Shown here: piece by piece, positions 24,831-35,752 of the stretch
Numbering within the stretch: the stretch's first letter is position 1
How the letters are laid out: each line of letters begins with the position of its first letter
From: Cyathus striatus
Taxonomy: Eukaryota; Basidiomycota; Agaricomycetes; Agaricales; Nidulariaceae
Reading direction: 5' to 3'
DNA: 64,000 bases
NCBI GenBank assembly: GCA_025738555.1
Contig: JAOVFP010000022.1
Span: forward strand, 1,674,001-1,738,000
Program-made: the position numbers and the translations under genes
Notes under the pieces: model-generated
What the model was told of the DNA's origin: nothing
The model's input: only the letters and a program-made list of their open reading frames with translations
Database searches by the model: none

Positions 24831-25791
24831 ATGTCGGCGCCGATCTCTAATCACGGCGCACTTCCTGAAAGGAGGCGGACAAACTTCCCAGGTGCGAAAT
24901 ACGTTCTTCCATCTGACGAAATCGAAGGGCGTAGGTATGTAAATATGCTTGGCCGAGGGTACAGTGAATACTCAAGCTGTGTATAGGTTGACAAAGCAAC
25001 ACGGAACCATAAAACGTTTGCTTGATAATAAACTAGTTTTGCCTCCAATATCGCTATCTTCCGGGGATAAAGTACTTGATTCTGGGACAGGGACAAGTAT
25101 GTTCTTTATTTATTCTGTACAGATGTCATGCTAAAGTGGCTAACTAGCTGTATGGCTTTCGGATCTCGCAACTACCGTCCCAGACACAGTTGAACTGCAC
25201 GGAATCGATATCGAATCATATCTTTTCCCACCTCCGGAAGATCACCCAACTAACTTCAAATTATCAGTTGCAAATGTCACAAATCTACCAAGCGAATGGT
25301 CAGATACCTTCACGCTGATAAATCAGCGCCTTCTTGTTGGTGCCCTCAAGCGCACTGAATGGCCTGTCGCATTGAGCGAGTTATATCGCGTAACGAAGCC
25401 CGACGGATGGGTACAGCTGCTAGAAGCAATACACTGGGAAGGGGGACAAGCTACAAACCACATGGCTGATTTAGTTCGAAAGCTTTGCGAATCAAGAGGC
25501 ATCGACGTTGATGTTCCGTTAAGCCTCGAGGACTTGGTCAGAGATGCGGGCTTTAGGAATGTACATGCAACCGAGTATAAGATGGTTCTGGGAAAGAGCG
25601 CTGGAGGAATAGGTACACAACATCGTGAGTTCATGATGGACCTTTGGAATGGGCTCAAGGACATTTTATTGCTCACTGGTCTGGTTGGTTCGGAAGAGGA
25701 CCTTTCAGCCCTCTTGAATAAAGCCGAGAAAGAGATGGAAGAAACATATGGGGCATTCCTTCCATTTTTCGTCCTTTATGGTCAGAAGTAG
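24831..25791 (+). CDS. SAM-dependent methyltransferase
   Basis: Three exons, 24831-24934, 24987-25096 and 25148-25791, join in phase to 285 aa. The class I methyltransferase motif I is 'VLDSGTGTT' (residues 64-72, D-x-G-x-G-x), followed by 'VELHGIDIES' (acidic strand 2 end) near residue 86, and 'LYRVTKPDGWVQLLE' as the usual motif near the third strand. The layout matches fungal LaeA-like/UMTA small-molecule methyltransferases, soluble enzymes often found in secondary-metabolite clusters. No synthase is next to it, and the F-box genes follow, so the acceptor is unknown. Stop codons in the unspliced frame at 24979 and the phase check fix the two introns (52 and 51 bp). It appears intact. Confidence 0.88.
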
Positions 25792-26030
25792 TGATGATTT
25801 GTTAAAGCTGGTTAATTGCATATAAATAAAGAGCAAAAGTTCAACATATTGTATAAATGAAAGACCGGCAACAAATTTAAGCACTTAATAATTACGGCTG
25901 TGTCACCATATTCTCACGTGAAATCAGGGAAGAAGAACACGACGTAAATTTTGAGCAGAACACGTACTTATAGTCACATTTGGTCTTTTTCTTTACCACC
26001 ATCATCTACACCAATAGGTAAATACTTCAT
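25792..26030. other. Short spacer with candidate promoter of the F-box gene
   Basis: AT-rich, with no gene. It should hold the 3' end of the methyltransferase transcript and the start region of the next gene. Confidence 0.3.
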
Positions 26031-27640
26031 ATGCTTCATGAATCTTGGTTTTCACCTCATATGCCCTTTTACAAGAGAATGGCAAGACTAACCAAAGGGA
26101 AGTTCAAAGCTAAGCGTAATATTCAAAGTCTTCCTCCATCAGACGTTACCGCATCCTTGCCAACAGAGGTTCTCCTTCATATCTTCAAGCTCGTGTCTCT
26201 GCGTTTTGTCAAGCTCAAATCTTCATGCGCTGCTTCTTCATCTGCAGATGATACTAGTGTGGCACGGAAACATATAAAATGGCTGGAGGAATTTGACGAG
26301 GAAAAGGATATGTGCAACCCGAAACTGTTCCCGTATAATCTTTCAAACGTCTGCCGGCGGTGGTACGATGTAATGCAAGCCTATCCCGAATGGTGGTCCC
26401 GAATTCGTATTTTAGGGGACCATAGTGCCCCGGCGCGTATTCTGTCCGACGTTCGTCATCTCATGGAACTCACTCAGCACGTTCAACCCTTGCAATTATT
26501 CATCGCGAACGGCAACAACGAAGTGGACGTGAACCCCGAAGTCGAACGGGATCTGATTGGCAGTGTTGCGGAAATTATTAGGCCTCACATGGCGCGATTT
26601 CAGAGTGTCGTTATTCAAGCTAGCCATGGAAGCTCGCTTCCTCTCATCTCAAGCGGCGTTTTTCTGAGCCGAATCCTTTACTTAAGGAGCTAAAATTGGA
26701 ATGCACTTCGTATCCAGTCATCCAATCTTTACCGAAGGTTGATGGACGCATAGTTGGATACAACACTCTGCCGTCGTCGGTGAAGCCTTCAGCCACGAAG
26801 TCATTTGAGTCCATCAGTCTAGCGTTAGGTGGACCGACCTTTCTAGATGCCTGCACCGTTCCTGATTTTTGGAGGAGACTATTCTCAAGAAGCTCGTATG
26901 TTTCACTGAAAGTTTCGCATATGAAAACCGATGATAGCTACGACGCATATTTGTTTCTTAATGCTCTATGCAGTAGAGCAAAAATTGACAAGCTCATACT
27001 GGAAGATGTTGATCTACTTCGCAACGAGCTTTCGGAGGAACTAGTTCAGGATGAACTTTTGGGTCTCCGGAATTTGCCTTCCTTTCTTACCTTAACATCT
27101 ATGGATCCTACCTCTCTTCTTCCATTTTTTCCCAATAAATTCCTAAGCTGTTTACGTGTGGATAACTGTCCTACCACTGGGGTTGTATATCCAAAAGCAA
27201 TACTTCTGTACATGGATAACATAGCAGAAGATCAAGAAATTTCCGATACAGTTATTTGTGCCGATCCCTCGGAATTGTATATAACAAATTGCCCGGGCCT
27301 GGATGACTTCACTCTTGGCGCTCTAAGTCACACAAATGGCGGTGGTGTTTGTCACGGTCTTCGTCAGCTTCACATTGAGAAGGGTAGAACGGGGATAACA
27401 CCAAGGGGGTTGAAACGATTTATTAAAGGCCGGCGGAGGATTTCGGACAACTATTATGCAAAGAAAGGAGTAACTGGTGTTCCTAGCTTTATGGACGACG
27501 ATGACTGGGAGTTTCCGGATTCCGGTAACGAACCCACGCCTCTGCAATCATTCAACATTTCAAATGCTGGGTGCGAGTTATCCAATGAAGACATGAAATT
27601 CTTCACTGATTCTATATGTGAATTCCATTGGAAACCGTAA
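26031..27640 (+). pseudogene. F-box-like protein, frameshifted copy
   Basis: Two open blocks, 26031-26693 and a second frame running from about 26680 to 27640, together match the whole intact paralogue at 29290-30789. The F-box-like core is 'ASLPTEVLLHIFKLVSL' followed by 'VCRRWYDVMQAYPEWWSRIR'; the C-terminal part has LRR-like 'LYITNCPGLDDFTLGAL' and 'ITPRGLKRFIKGRRRI'. At about 26665-26690 one base is missing relative to the paralogue ('gaatcctttactta' against 'ggaccattattta'), which moves the frame. Apart from this the gene is well conserved, so the lesion is recent or a sequence error. F-box proteins recruit targets to SCF ubiquitin ligases; in Agaricomycetes this family is large and fast-changing. 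Confidence 0.75.
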
Positions 27641-28069
27641 TATCAGGACTTCGATACGCAAGCTTACTCTTACTCTCGTCGTTAGTCTCAATAATTTATT
27701 AACAGTAACATTGACTTGGCTAGTTTCATACATACAGTATACTGCTACTAGTTTGACTGATAAGCCCGAAAGCATATGTAGCCAGCGAGATAATTACATA
27801 AACGCTCCATGCTTCAAAATTCAACGAACGACGAACTTTACACCAAACTTCATGTTTCAACGCAGCTTCAACACACTTTTTCACCGACTGTTGCTCAACT
27901 CTTTAATCTTGCCACCGTCAAGCTCATCGAATTTACCAAAAGGTGCTCCTGTGCTTTACCTAATTCTAAATCTCGACGCTTACTACTTGTCTCTTTCCAG
28001 AAGGAATATCATCCTTCTTACATATACCCAAAAGTCAACAGGCCTTTATAGGAGTTCAATCATTAGATG
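27641..28069. other. Spacer
   Basis: No gene is supported. Open frames such as 27618-28136 have no domain and run into the decayed F-box copy in a different frame. Confidence 0.4.
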
Positions 28070-28930
28070 TGACAGCATGTTTACCAATGGAAGTCCTCCT
28101 GGATATCTTCAAGCTTGTTTCTCTGCAGTATCTTAGCCATACCTCCCCGTGCTCTATACCAGATCTTGATGGTTTGGGGAAGTTGGTAGGCTGTTTCCAT
28201 ACAATCTTAGCGTCATTGGGATGATTAGACTTCATGTCTCCCGAATCGAGAGTATCGTCATTCAAGCAGCACATGAAAGCTCTCATTCTTCTCGTCTATA
28301 GCGGTGCCTTTTCTCGGCCATGTCCTTTATTAAAGGAGCTAAAACTGGAATGTTCATCATACCCTGTTATCCAGTCTTGTACTTCACCGATTAAAAACCT
28401 GCCACCAAGCGATTTTGCATCAAGATAGCCTTAGGTGGACCAACGTTTATCGATTCCTGTTTTGTACCAGAATTTTGGACCAGCCTAGTTTCGGAGAAGC
28501 AGGTATATTTCGCTGCAAATTTCGCATCTGGAAATCGATGCTAGTTTAGACACAATCGATTTCCAGAAAGTTATATGCTGTGGCGCCAGGGGAAGCCGTA
28601 CCCTCACGCTGGAGAACGTTGAACTCTTCCCCAGTGAAAAGCACCTCGATATGACGACGTCCAGCGTGAACCATCAGTTTATACTTTTAAATTAATGCAT
28701 GACTTTACATCGATAGTTGCAATGTATGTCGATAAACGCCTGCAATCGTTATGTCTAGAATTAGGGGAATTCAAATTAGAAGATACGCGATACGATACAG
28801 GTGATTTGTAATGCGTCCTAGCAACAACAATCGGCGATCATTTCGGAGTTCATAAGTTTGAGATTGCATTTGCTCACTACTTACCCGCAGACTTTCATCG
28901 TGTCCGCTGAAAAATTAAATATAGTAGATA
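28070..28930 (+). pseudogene. F-box-like relic
   Basis: Readable pieces in order are 'LPMEVLLDIFKLVSLQYL' (near 28080-28135), 'RLFPYNLS' (near 28190-28210), 'LLKELKLECSSYPVIQS' (near 28327-28377), and a 'FIDSC..PEFWTS' region near 28447-28485. Deletions and stops separate them. It is most similar to the frameshifted copy at 26031-27640 (shared 'SSYPVIQS'). Confidence 0.75.
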
Positions 28931-29289
28931 GAAATAATGGTTAGCTGAATAGAAACTCAATTCTAAAATTTGTAGCAATATCTGCGAGTAAAAAAAAAGA
29001 AAATGCGAAGAGTGTGAATGTTTTAATACTCCGTTTGAATTTTCAATGACTTTTTCGGCAGGGTTGTAGCGACTGATCCGTATCGACGCTACAAAGATAA
29101 ACAGATTCGATAAAATGAGACGAGCACGTGCACGCAGATCAACTTTTGAAATTCATTTTAGCGCTGCTTCAACCGTAACGTATCGTTCAACTCCTTCCTC
29201 AACTCCAAGCCCGAGGAATTAGAACTGTAGGTACTTATTTCCTCACTCGAAGGATGGATAATTGAATACTTACTAGTTTTCGCAGTCAA
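28931..29289. other. Spacer upstream of the intact F-box gene
   Basis: AT-rich, with no gene; an A-run lies at 28991-28999. It should include the promoter of the next gene. Confidence 0.3.
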
Positions 29290-30789
29290 ATGCCAGCATC
29301 CATTGTACTGAGCGCACGTACTCCGGATTTGACTACGTTCTTGCCAACAGAAGTACTCCTCCACATCTTCAAGTTCGTTTCGCAACAGTACCTCAATCCA
29401 ACTTCAATATGCACTCTTTCATCCTCTTATGAGATACCTGGTTCGATTACGACTGAAAAGGGGAAATACGCTCGCTGGATTTCGGAATACAAGGATATCC
29501 GGGATCCCACGTTGTTCCCATATGGTCTTGCGAACGTCTGCCAGCGGTGGTACAATGCTATGCAGGTATATCCAGAATGGTGGAGCCGTATTCGTGTTTT
29601 TATGGACGCTGGCACACCTGCATTTATTCTCTCCGACTTTCGTCGCAAGATCGAGCTCACGCAGAGAGTTCAACCCTTGCAAATTTTGATTACCAACCAA
29701 AACGAGGGAGAACAACTAGAATCTGACGTTGAACATGGTCTTATTAACGATATTATGAACATAATACAGCCTCATATAACCCGAGTCGAGAAGATATTTA
29801 TTCAAGCTAAGCATGGGAGCTCTCTTCCTCTTGTCTCCAGCGGCGTCTTTTCCAGGATTGGACCATTATTTAAAGAGCTGAAATTGGAATGTGCTTCGTA
29901 TAAAGCCACACAATCGTCACCTACTACGCCACCGAGTCTTCCGAGTTCAGATATGGTGGAACCCGTATCTGCTCCGTTAAATCTGACTTTACATGGTCCA
30001 ACGTTCCTAGACGCCTGTTCAGTTCCCGAATTCTGGACGAACCAATTCTCGTCAGACCGAAACACCTCATCTCACATCTCACATCTCAAAACGGGTCCGA
30101 GCTTTACCGCGTACGAATTTCTCAATGCCATATGCCACGCTCAAAAGATCCAATACCTCACCCTCGAAGACGTTGAGTTTCATCCAAGCAATTGGATTCG
30201 AGATCCTGACAAGGACGAACTGTACGATCCAGGGCTGGATAGATCCATGGAGGAGATAACTTTCATATCAATGGATACGACGACGATTATTCCGTTCATT
30301 GAGGAATTACTCCTGGAGCGATTGCGCCTGGACAACTGCAGATTAAACGGGCTCCGATATCCAATTTCGTACAAGCTATATTTAAAAAACATCGCTGAGG
30401 ATCAAAATATTGCTGATGCAATTATTAGCAGCAACCCACATGAAGCTTTCATATCAAACTGCCCAGGCTTCAACGACTCGATGCTCGCCGCGCTCTGTGA
30501 TCAGCAAAAGAGCAGTGAAGGAGTCATTTGTTACAGCCTCCATGCGCTCACGATTAAAGGAACGACGAAGATTACAAAACGCGGCTTGAAGAAGTTTATA
30601 AGAGGCAGAAGAAAGATCGGTTACCACTTTACTAACTATCTTTCACTTGCCGAGATCGAGACTCGTATACAGAACAATCAGCCTAGTGCCATGCAGAGTT
30701 TGACTATTATTGGAGGCGGATACAAGTTCTCGGCGAAAGACATTGATTTCTTTTGTAGAGAATATGTACAATTTCAGTGGGTACCGTGA
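29290..30789 (+). CDS. F-box-like protein, intact member
   Basis: A single exon of 499 codons. The F-box-like motif lies at residues 17-35 ('FLPTEVLLHIFKFVSQQYL'), followed by 'LFPYGLANVCQRWYNAMQ' and 'YPEWWSRIRV' at about residues 75-102. The middle contains 'SLPLVSSGVFSRIGPLFKEL', and the C-terminal half has leucine-rich-like repeats ending 'ITKRGLKKFIRGRRKI' and 'FCREYVQFQWVP'. Expected role: substrate-recognition subunit of an SCF ubiquitin ligase, in cytosol or nucleus; the target is unknown. It is the only uninterrupted member of three tandem copies here, so it serves as the reference for the two damaged ones. The start codon gives a short N-terminus before the F-box, as in the family. 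Confidence 0.8.
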   Translation: MPASIVLSARTPDLTTFLPTEVLLHIFKFVSQQYLNPTSICTLSSSYEIPGSITTEKGKYARWISEYKDIRDPTLFPYGLANVCQRWYNAMQVYPEWWSRIRVFMDAGTPAFILSDFRRKIELTQRVQPLQILITNQNEGEQLESDVEHGLINDIMNIIQPHITRVEKIFIQAKHGSSLPLVSSGVFSRIGPLFKELKLECASYKATQSSPTTPPSLPSSDMVEPVSAPLNLTLHGPTFLDACSVPEFWTNQFSSDRNTSSHISHLKTGPSFTAYEFLNAICHAQKIQYLTLEDVEFHPSNWIRDPDKDELYDPGLDRSMEEITFISMDTTTIIPFIEELLLERLRLDNCRLNGLRYPISYKLYLKNIAEDQNIADAIISSNPHEAFISNCPGFNDSMLAALCDQQKSSEGVICYSLHALTIKGTTKITKRGLKKFIRGRRKIGYHFTNYLSLAEIETRIQNNQPSAMQSLTIIGGGYKFSAKDIDFFCREYVQFQWVP

Positions 30790-31200
30790 TAGTCGTAATA
30801 TCCTTATCTCTACATACGTGATCTTAGCGCTACTTCACGGCGGGAGTTTATAACTTTAACCTAGTTTACTTGCAAACTTATTCGTGCGAAACTGACTCTC
30901 TTGTGTGAAAGTGTAACGGTGGCCTGAGGTCGTGTAGATATTCATAGAACTGCGGGAGGAAAGAACAAGATCTTCAACGTGCTTTAGCTTAACAATAAGC
31001 TTCTCCGATTTTTCGATGGCCAGGTTTACTAGGTCCACCTATCCAAATCCGTCACACTTAGAGAAATAAAAGGATCCTCCGTGTATAATATTAATAATTA
31101 CCCTACCAACCAAACCTAAAACTACAAAATATATCCAACGAACGAACGAACGACATACTCAAAAAGAAAGAAAATAACCAATCCTTATTCCATCCATATC
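30790..31200. other. Intergenic region between convergent genes
   Basis: No gene is seen. A short tandem run of 'cgaa' units (cgaacgaacgaacgac) lies at 31138-31153. As the two flanking genes converge, terminator and polyadenylation signals of both should be here. Confidence 0.4.
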
Positions 31201-33532
31201 CTACCAAAACCTAGTATCACCCCCAACACCCCTCGCAACCCTAAGCACAACAACATTAGCCGTCAAACTCGAAAACCCATTCCCCACAAAGACCTCAGCC
31301 CGTTCTCCAAGATACATATCAAGTGCCTGACTAACATGTTTCTCCTCCCATCCCACATCCAAATCCCGACTTGAAAAGATACCGTCCCAGGACCATTTGA
31401 CTCCTTTCCACTCTTTATACGAGGGTGAAGAGGGAGATTGCGAAAGGAGAGCATCAGCAACCAAAGCGGCTCTAACATCCTCCAACCACCCCACATCGGC
31501 ATTAGTCATAACATACACCCTCCTCATCTCTCTCTTCTTCCCACCCAGCCCCAACACCCTCTTCCACAGAGGCACCTCCTTCCCCTCCTCCTCGCGCTTC
31601 TTAACCCAATCGACAACGCCCCCCCTAACAACCCTCACAACATCCTCAACAGAAGGCCAACAATGCCTCTGATACCCCACCTTATACTCCTCCGACTCTT
31701 TGGGATATTGAGTGGTATTGAAGTTGTCAGGGAGAGAAGGAAGCGTATTGAACCCCGTATACGTCGAACTCCACGTCGAAAGGTGATTACAATGTCCTTC
31801 AAAATCGCCTCGGCGTAGGTGAAGAGCCATAATAGGCAACGGCGTCGAATCAGGTGTAAGCCCATACTCATTTACCGCACTCTCCCTCCTCTTGGCTTCG
31901 CTCCCGCGTTCCCTACTGGGACGCGGGAGCGTCTCAGATTCCCTTTCTAGAAACTGTTTTGTGTAGGCTTGTTCGCTGGTGATAGAGAGGGGCTGAATAA
32001 AATCGAACGGGAACCGACTTTCACCCCTTGGCAATGCCCATCCCAAATCGACGAAATACGCCAGATTCTTAAGAAACATCCGATGAATGAGAGGGGACCA
32101 TTTGAACTGCGTCAGGACGGGTGATACGGCGAGTGTTGGATAGATATCGTGGACCCGTGAGGAACCCATAATCCTATCGCCCAATCAGCACTTTATCGAG
32201 AAAGGAAAGGGAGGGGGGAGAACGAACCAGATATCAAACAACTGCGCACTTCCACCTAGAATCTCAACACACCTTCCCATACCCTTCAACTGATCCACCC
32301 ACGCGCGGACGGTTTCGGCGGCGGTGACTTCGCCCGGTAACGTCTTCCTCACCACGTCCGCATCGATGTACTCGATCTCCCCGCGCAGAGGGTGTGGAAT
32401 TGCGTTTTGGAGATGGAGCGTGGGAGGCGGGAGGTGTCTATTGTCGTAGTGGTGGTGGAGGTGGTGGAGTTAGTCTGAGAGGAGGAGGAAGGAGGGGGGG
32501 AAGGAGAGAATGGGTACCCGACGATGGGTCCGCCTACCATCGTCGAGAGCGGGATGCGCGATGGACGGAGTTTGCCATTCCAGTCTGAGTAGGGGGGCCC
32601 GTTGATGTCCCATGTGTAGTTGTCGTATACGAATCTGGGGAGGTGTTAGTGTGTATTGGAGAGAAGATGATGGTAAAGAGACAAGTGGGAATGACAGTGA
32701 CACCGCAGAAAACGGGCTAAAGGCGCCGTAAATGGCAGAATAAAGATAGACACGGAATGATGCTTCTAATACAACCGACGCGACCCGTAATGCAAATCAG
32801 GCTCGCGTAGATGGAAGTTGTAGGTGTCCGTTGGACACGTCGAGGATGTGGAGAGGTATGGAGAACGAGCAGGAGGGGCAGAGCGAGGTGCGGACGACCT
32901 AGATAGAGAGAGCAACCCCCCTATCCAACAACCCACTCGCACCCTCGCCGATACACGTCAACCGAGAACCCAAGTCCCAACCCGAACAAAAAAACGAAAC
33001 GAAAAGAAGAAACAAAACTCACCCCCTCCCACTCTCCCAAGACAAATGGACATTCAACAGCATCTCTTGCATGGCATTGCCCCACCCAGCATACCGCTGA
33101 TGATTAGCAAGGTACAAATACTTCTGCTCCCTCACGCCGCCCCCTTCGCCCCTCTCCAAATTGGCCAGAGCATCCTCGCGATAGACCATCTCGGACACAC
33201 TTTCCTCCCACTCAGTGTAACGCTCAAATAGCGCGGGCTTGACGTGCTCCTGGCCATTATACTCGTAGGTGGGGAAATCGTCTGGGGGGGTTATCGAGTG
33301 TCAGAGGGAAAGGTGGGTATCCTTCGATTGTGGCTCTGGAGCGTCGCGGGCGTAGGGTGAAGAGGATGACGAGGGAGATGAGGATAGCGAGGAAGAGGCG
33401 GGTGTAGCGCTTTGGAAGGCCTGGGCGGGGAGTTTGTGGCCTTTGTAGGAGGAGGTTGGGGAGGGCGGCAGAGCGAGTGTGCCTGTTAGTGGCAGGATTG
33501 GATTTTTTGATTTTGGCATTGCGAGTGGGCAA
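31201..33532 (-). CDS. O-fucosyltransferase-like type II membrane glycosyltransferase (two homopolymer indels)
   Basis: Three exons on the minus strand: 33532-33023, 32634-32228 and 32173-31201, about 629 aa. After a basic N-terminus comes one membrane anchor ('LFLAILISLVILFTL', about residues 45-60), then 'YLYLANHQRYAGWGNAMQEML', 'FVYDNYTWDINGPPYSDW', 'SRIPLSTMVGGPIVG', 'RVHDIYPTLAVSPVLTQF', 'MALHLRRGDFEGHC' (the HxRxGDF motif of O-fucosyltransferase-like enzymes) and 'GNGFSSLTANVV' near the end. Fungal members are Golgi glycosyltransferases of uncertain acceptor. One base too many sits in a run of seven G's (33284-33290 on +) and one too few in CCCC (32379-32382). They cancel in total length but scramble the frame between them. 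The donor of intron 2 is gttcgt. The large first intron (388 bp) could hide a further exon. Confidence 0.7.
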
Positions 33533-34789
33533 TGAGAAAATTGGGGACTCTTAGTGGGACTAAAAAGCTGTAGTGACCCCTATGTTGGTTAGGACGGGTA
33601 ACTGAGTCCTGGACAGATTGGAGAATGGAAGAGAATGATAACAGTTGGATGGGCGAAAGAGTGGAAGTGCCAGCGAGCAGCACGGGCTGGAAAGAAAGAG
33701 GGGAAAGAATTAAGGTAGGCCAGTTGCCTAGCTTGTACGTAGGGACGATGACACGCACCCGCAGCCCCCACTCTAATTAATTACAACGTGGAGCTCTTCA
33801 TCTCATCACATTCTTGAGTCACAACCCTCCCTCGTCCTCTTTACATTCTATAAAATACCATTACTTTCTCCCTTTTATCCTACAACATAAATATATTGTA
33901 AAAAACCAGAAATACGAATAAACCCTGACGCCAGATAGCCTTTCCTCCCAATGTTCCCACGTTGCGCGCATTCCTTCGTCCGGTTTGTCGCGCACTCAAG
34001 TGGCGTGCTCGCTTCGACTCCATCGCCTATCCTGCAGGGTGCACTTGGAGAACGGTGGGGCTAGATGACAGCGGGACTCGGATGGGCGGATATCCCGCTC
34101 ATCGGGAGGCCAATTTAGGTTCATACCGACTACCGTCTGTATGAAGACATCCGTTACAAAACTACGTTTGCCGCACTGCGCTTACATAGATTGGAGATAC
34201 CACGCGGATAACTCCTCTTACTTCATGTTGGGGTCGTCAACTTCGTCCAAGTACATATTCCCGTCAATGCATTTTTCAATTCAACGATCGGTCTCCTCGC
34301 CTATAAGTATCACTGGTCGTCAAGTCCTGCAGTGGCCGGATTGAATTGACTAAAGTCTAACAGCGCCGCAGGCGGATGTAACCCTCAAGTATCCCGCTTC
34401 CCTCCCCGCCAATTTAAGTTCATTTCAAATTCTACATAGTAAACGGAGCCGCGCGGTACAGTGCCTGCAAACGACGAAGGGGCCATAAGTATAAACACAC
34501 GGAAGTTTCGTTCAACTAACTTGCATTCTCTTTGGCTGTCAACGAAGTTTGGACAAACTGGTACAACGATGTGACCGGCCTGAGGACGGACTCTACTATT
34601 ACTAACTCGGTGTCATTCAAGTGACTTGAATGACACAAATTGCGTGCTTCCCCCTTCGAAAATGCAGCTCTCCGTGCGTGGTATGGTCATTGTAGGGTAT
34701 ACTTATATGTTCTATAGCTGCCACATCAAATCGCATTTAAATCGTATAAAACACTTTCAACTAATTTCACGAAGACACCATGATTACAC
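33533..34789. other. Spacer with no identifiable gene
   Basis: About 1.25 kb. Short frames (33962-34144, 34141-34344 and 34626-34943) lack any recognisable domain. The left part should contain the promoter of the glycosyltransferase gene. I see nothing else. Confidence 0.4.
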
Positions 34790-35400
34790 TCTAACCAACA
34801 TGTTTCTACTTTTTCATATACGCACACGCCTGAACCGCCTCTTCGAACGGGAAGACTTTATCAACGATCGGAAGCGTAACTTCCGGGCCAATGACGCTTA
34901 TCAACCTAATCATATCCCGAAACCTAACAAGCGCTCAACATGACCCCCAACTCTTAACTAGATGAAAGACTCACTGCGCAAAAGACCCAGCAGTCCGCTT
35001 GTCTTTTGACACAGCACCCAGAAGTGAAATGTTTCCACCAATCCGAAGGGAATTGATGGGCCGTAGAACCGCACACTTCAACTATATCATCTACTCCTTT
35101 CGCGTTCGTCTATTGTGCATCTTCCTTAAGTACATGAAAGGAAAAAAAAAAAAGAAATAACATACCAGTTTATTGATTTCTTCGTCCCAGGACTCCCATT
35201 TCCGAGTTTTACCGTAGTAAGTTAGGTGCATTGCTAATTTCTCGTCACTGGATGAAGTGGAAATGGCAAATTGGAGTGCGAAGATAGACACGCCGCCTAT
35301 TCCTTGTACAAAGACAAAGTCGCCTGCTTTGAGTGGGGTATGTGCGGAGAGGAGGGTGTTGTATGCTGTTACTCCTGCGCATATGAGCAGCTATTCAGTC
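34790..35400 (-). pseudogene. MDR oxidoreductase relic
   Basis: The reverse strand matches two parts of the intact gene at 38710-40083: a C-terminal block at about 34800-34945 (equivalent to 38755-38875) and the nucleotide-binding block at 35160-35400, which still reads 'GVTAYNTLLSAHTPLKAGDFVFVQGIGGVSIFALQFAIS' in pieces. The Rossmann glycine motif survives as 'GIGGVS'. The central exons are deleted and the frame is broken by an A-run near 35140. Together with the intact copy it flanks the decarboxylase gene. Confidence 0.8.
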
Positions 35401-35752
35401 AGGTGAGACTTAAGAAACGGTTATTTCTCCTTGTTCGTAAAGGATTTTGATAAGCTTTACTTATTGCGGATTTAAGCGCTTAAAGTCTGTTAGCGCCTGT
35501 TAGCGCGCCATCGCACGCTCTCGTCTGATTCTTTTCCATAAGTACATAAGAACTGAGTAATGGTCATTAAAACGGAGACGTTCAACACAAATTTTAAGGT
35601 CAATCCTGTTTTCTAAATGTAGACAAAAAAAAACATGCAGGTACAAATAGTACTTACAACTAATAACTGTATGTACTGTACCTAGTATAATATTATGTAT
35701 CATAGTATGTGTCGGAAAATATTACACCATCATCACCGGGAGTGACTATCGA
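35401..35752. other. Spacer
   Basis: No gene is seen. It lies between the oxidoreductase relic and the 3' end of the decarboxylase gene and should hold the latter's polyadenylation region. Confidence 0.35.

Noticed and set aside
27618..28136. 172-codon plus-strand frame
   Set aside because: It starts inside the end of the F-box gene and overlaps the F-box relic in another frame; no recognisable sequence.
31138..31153. Tandem 'cgaa' run considered as telomere-like or microsatellite signal
   Set aside because: Only about four units, internal to the window and not a telomeric motif.
31397..31818. Plus-strand open frames of 91 and 126 codons
   Set aside because: Antisense shadows of the GC-rich last exon of the glycosyltransferase gene.
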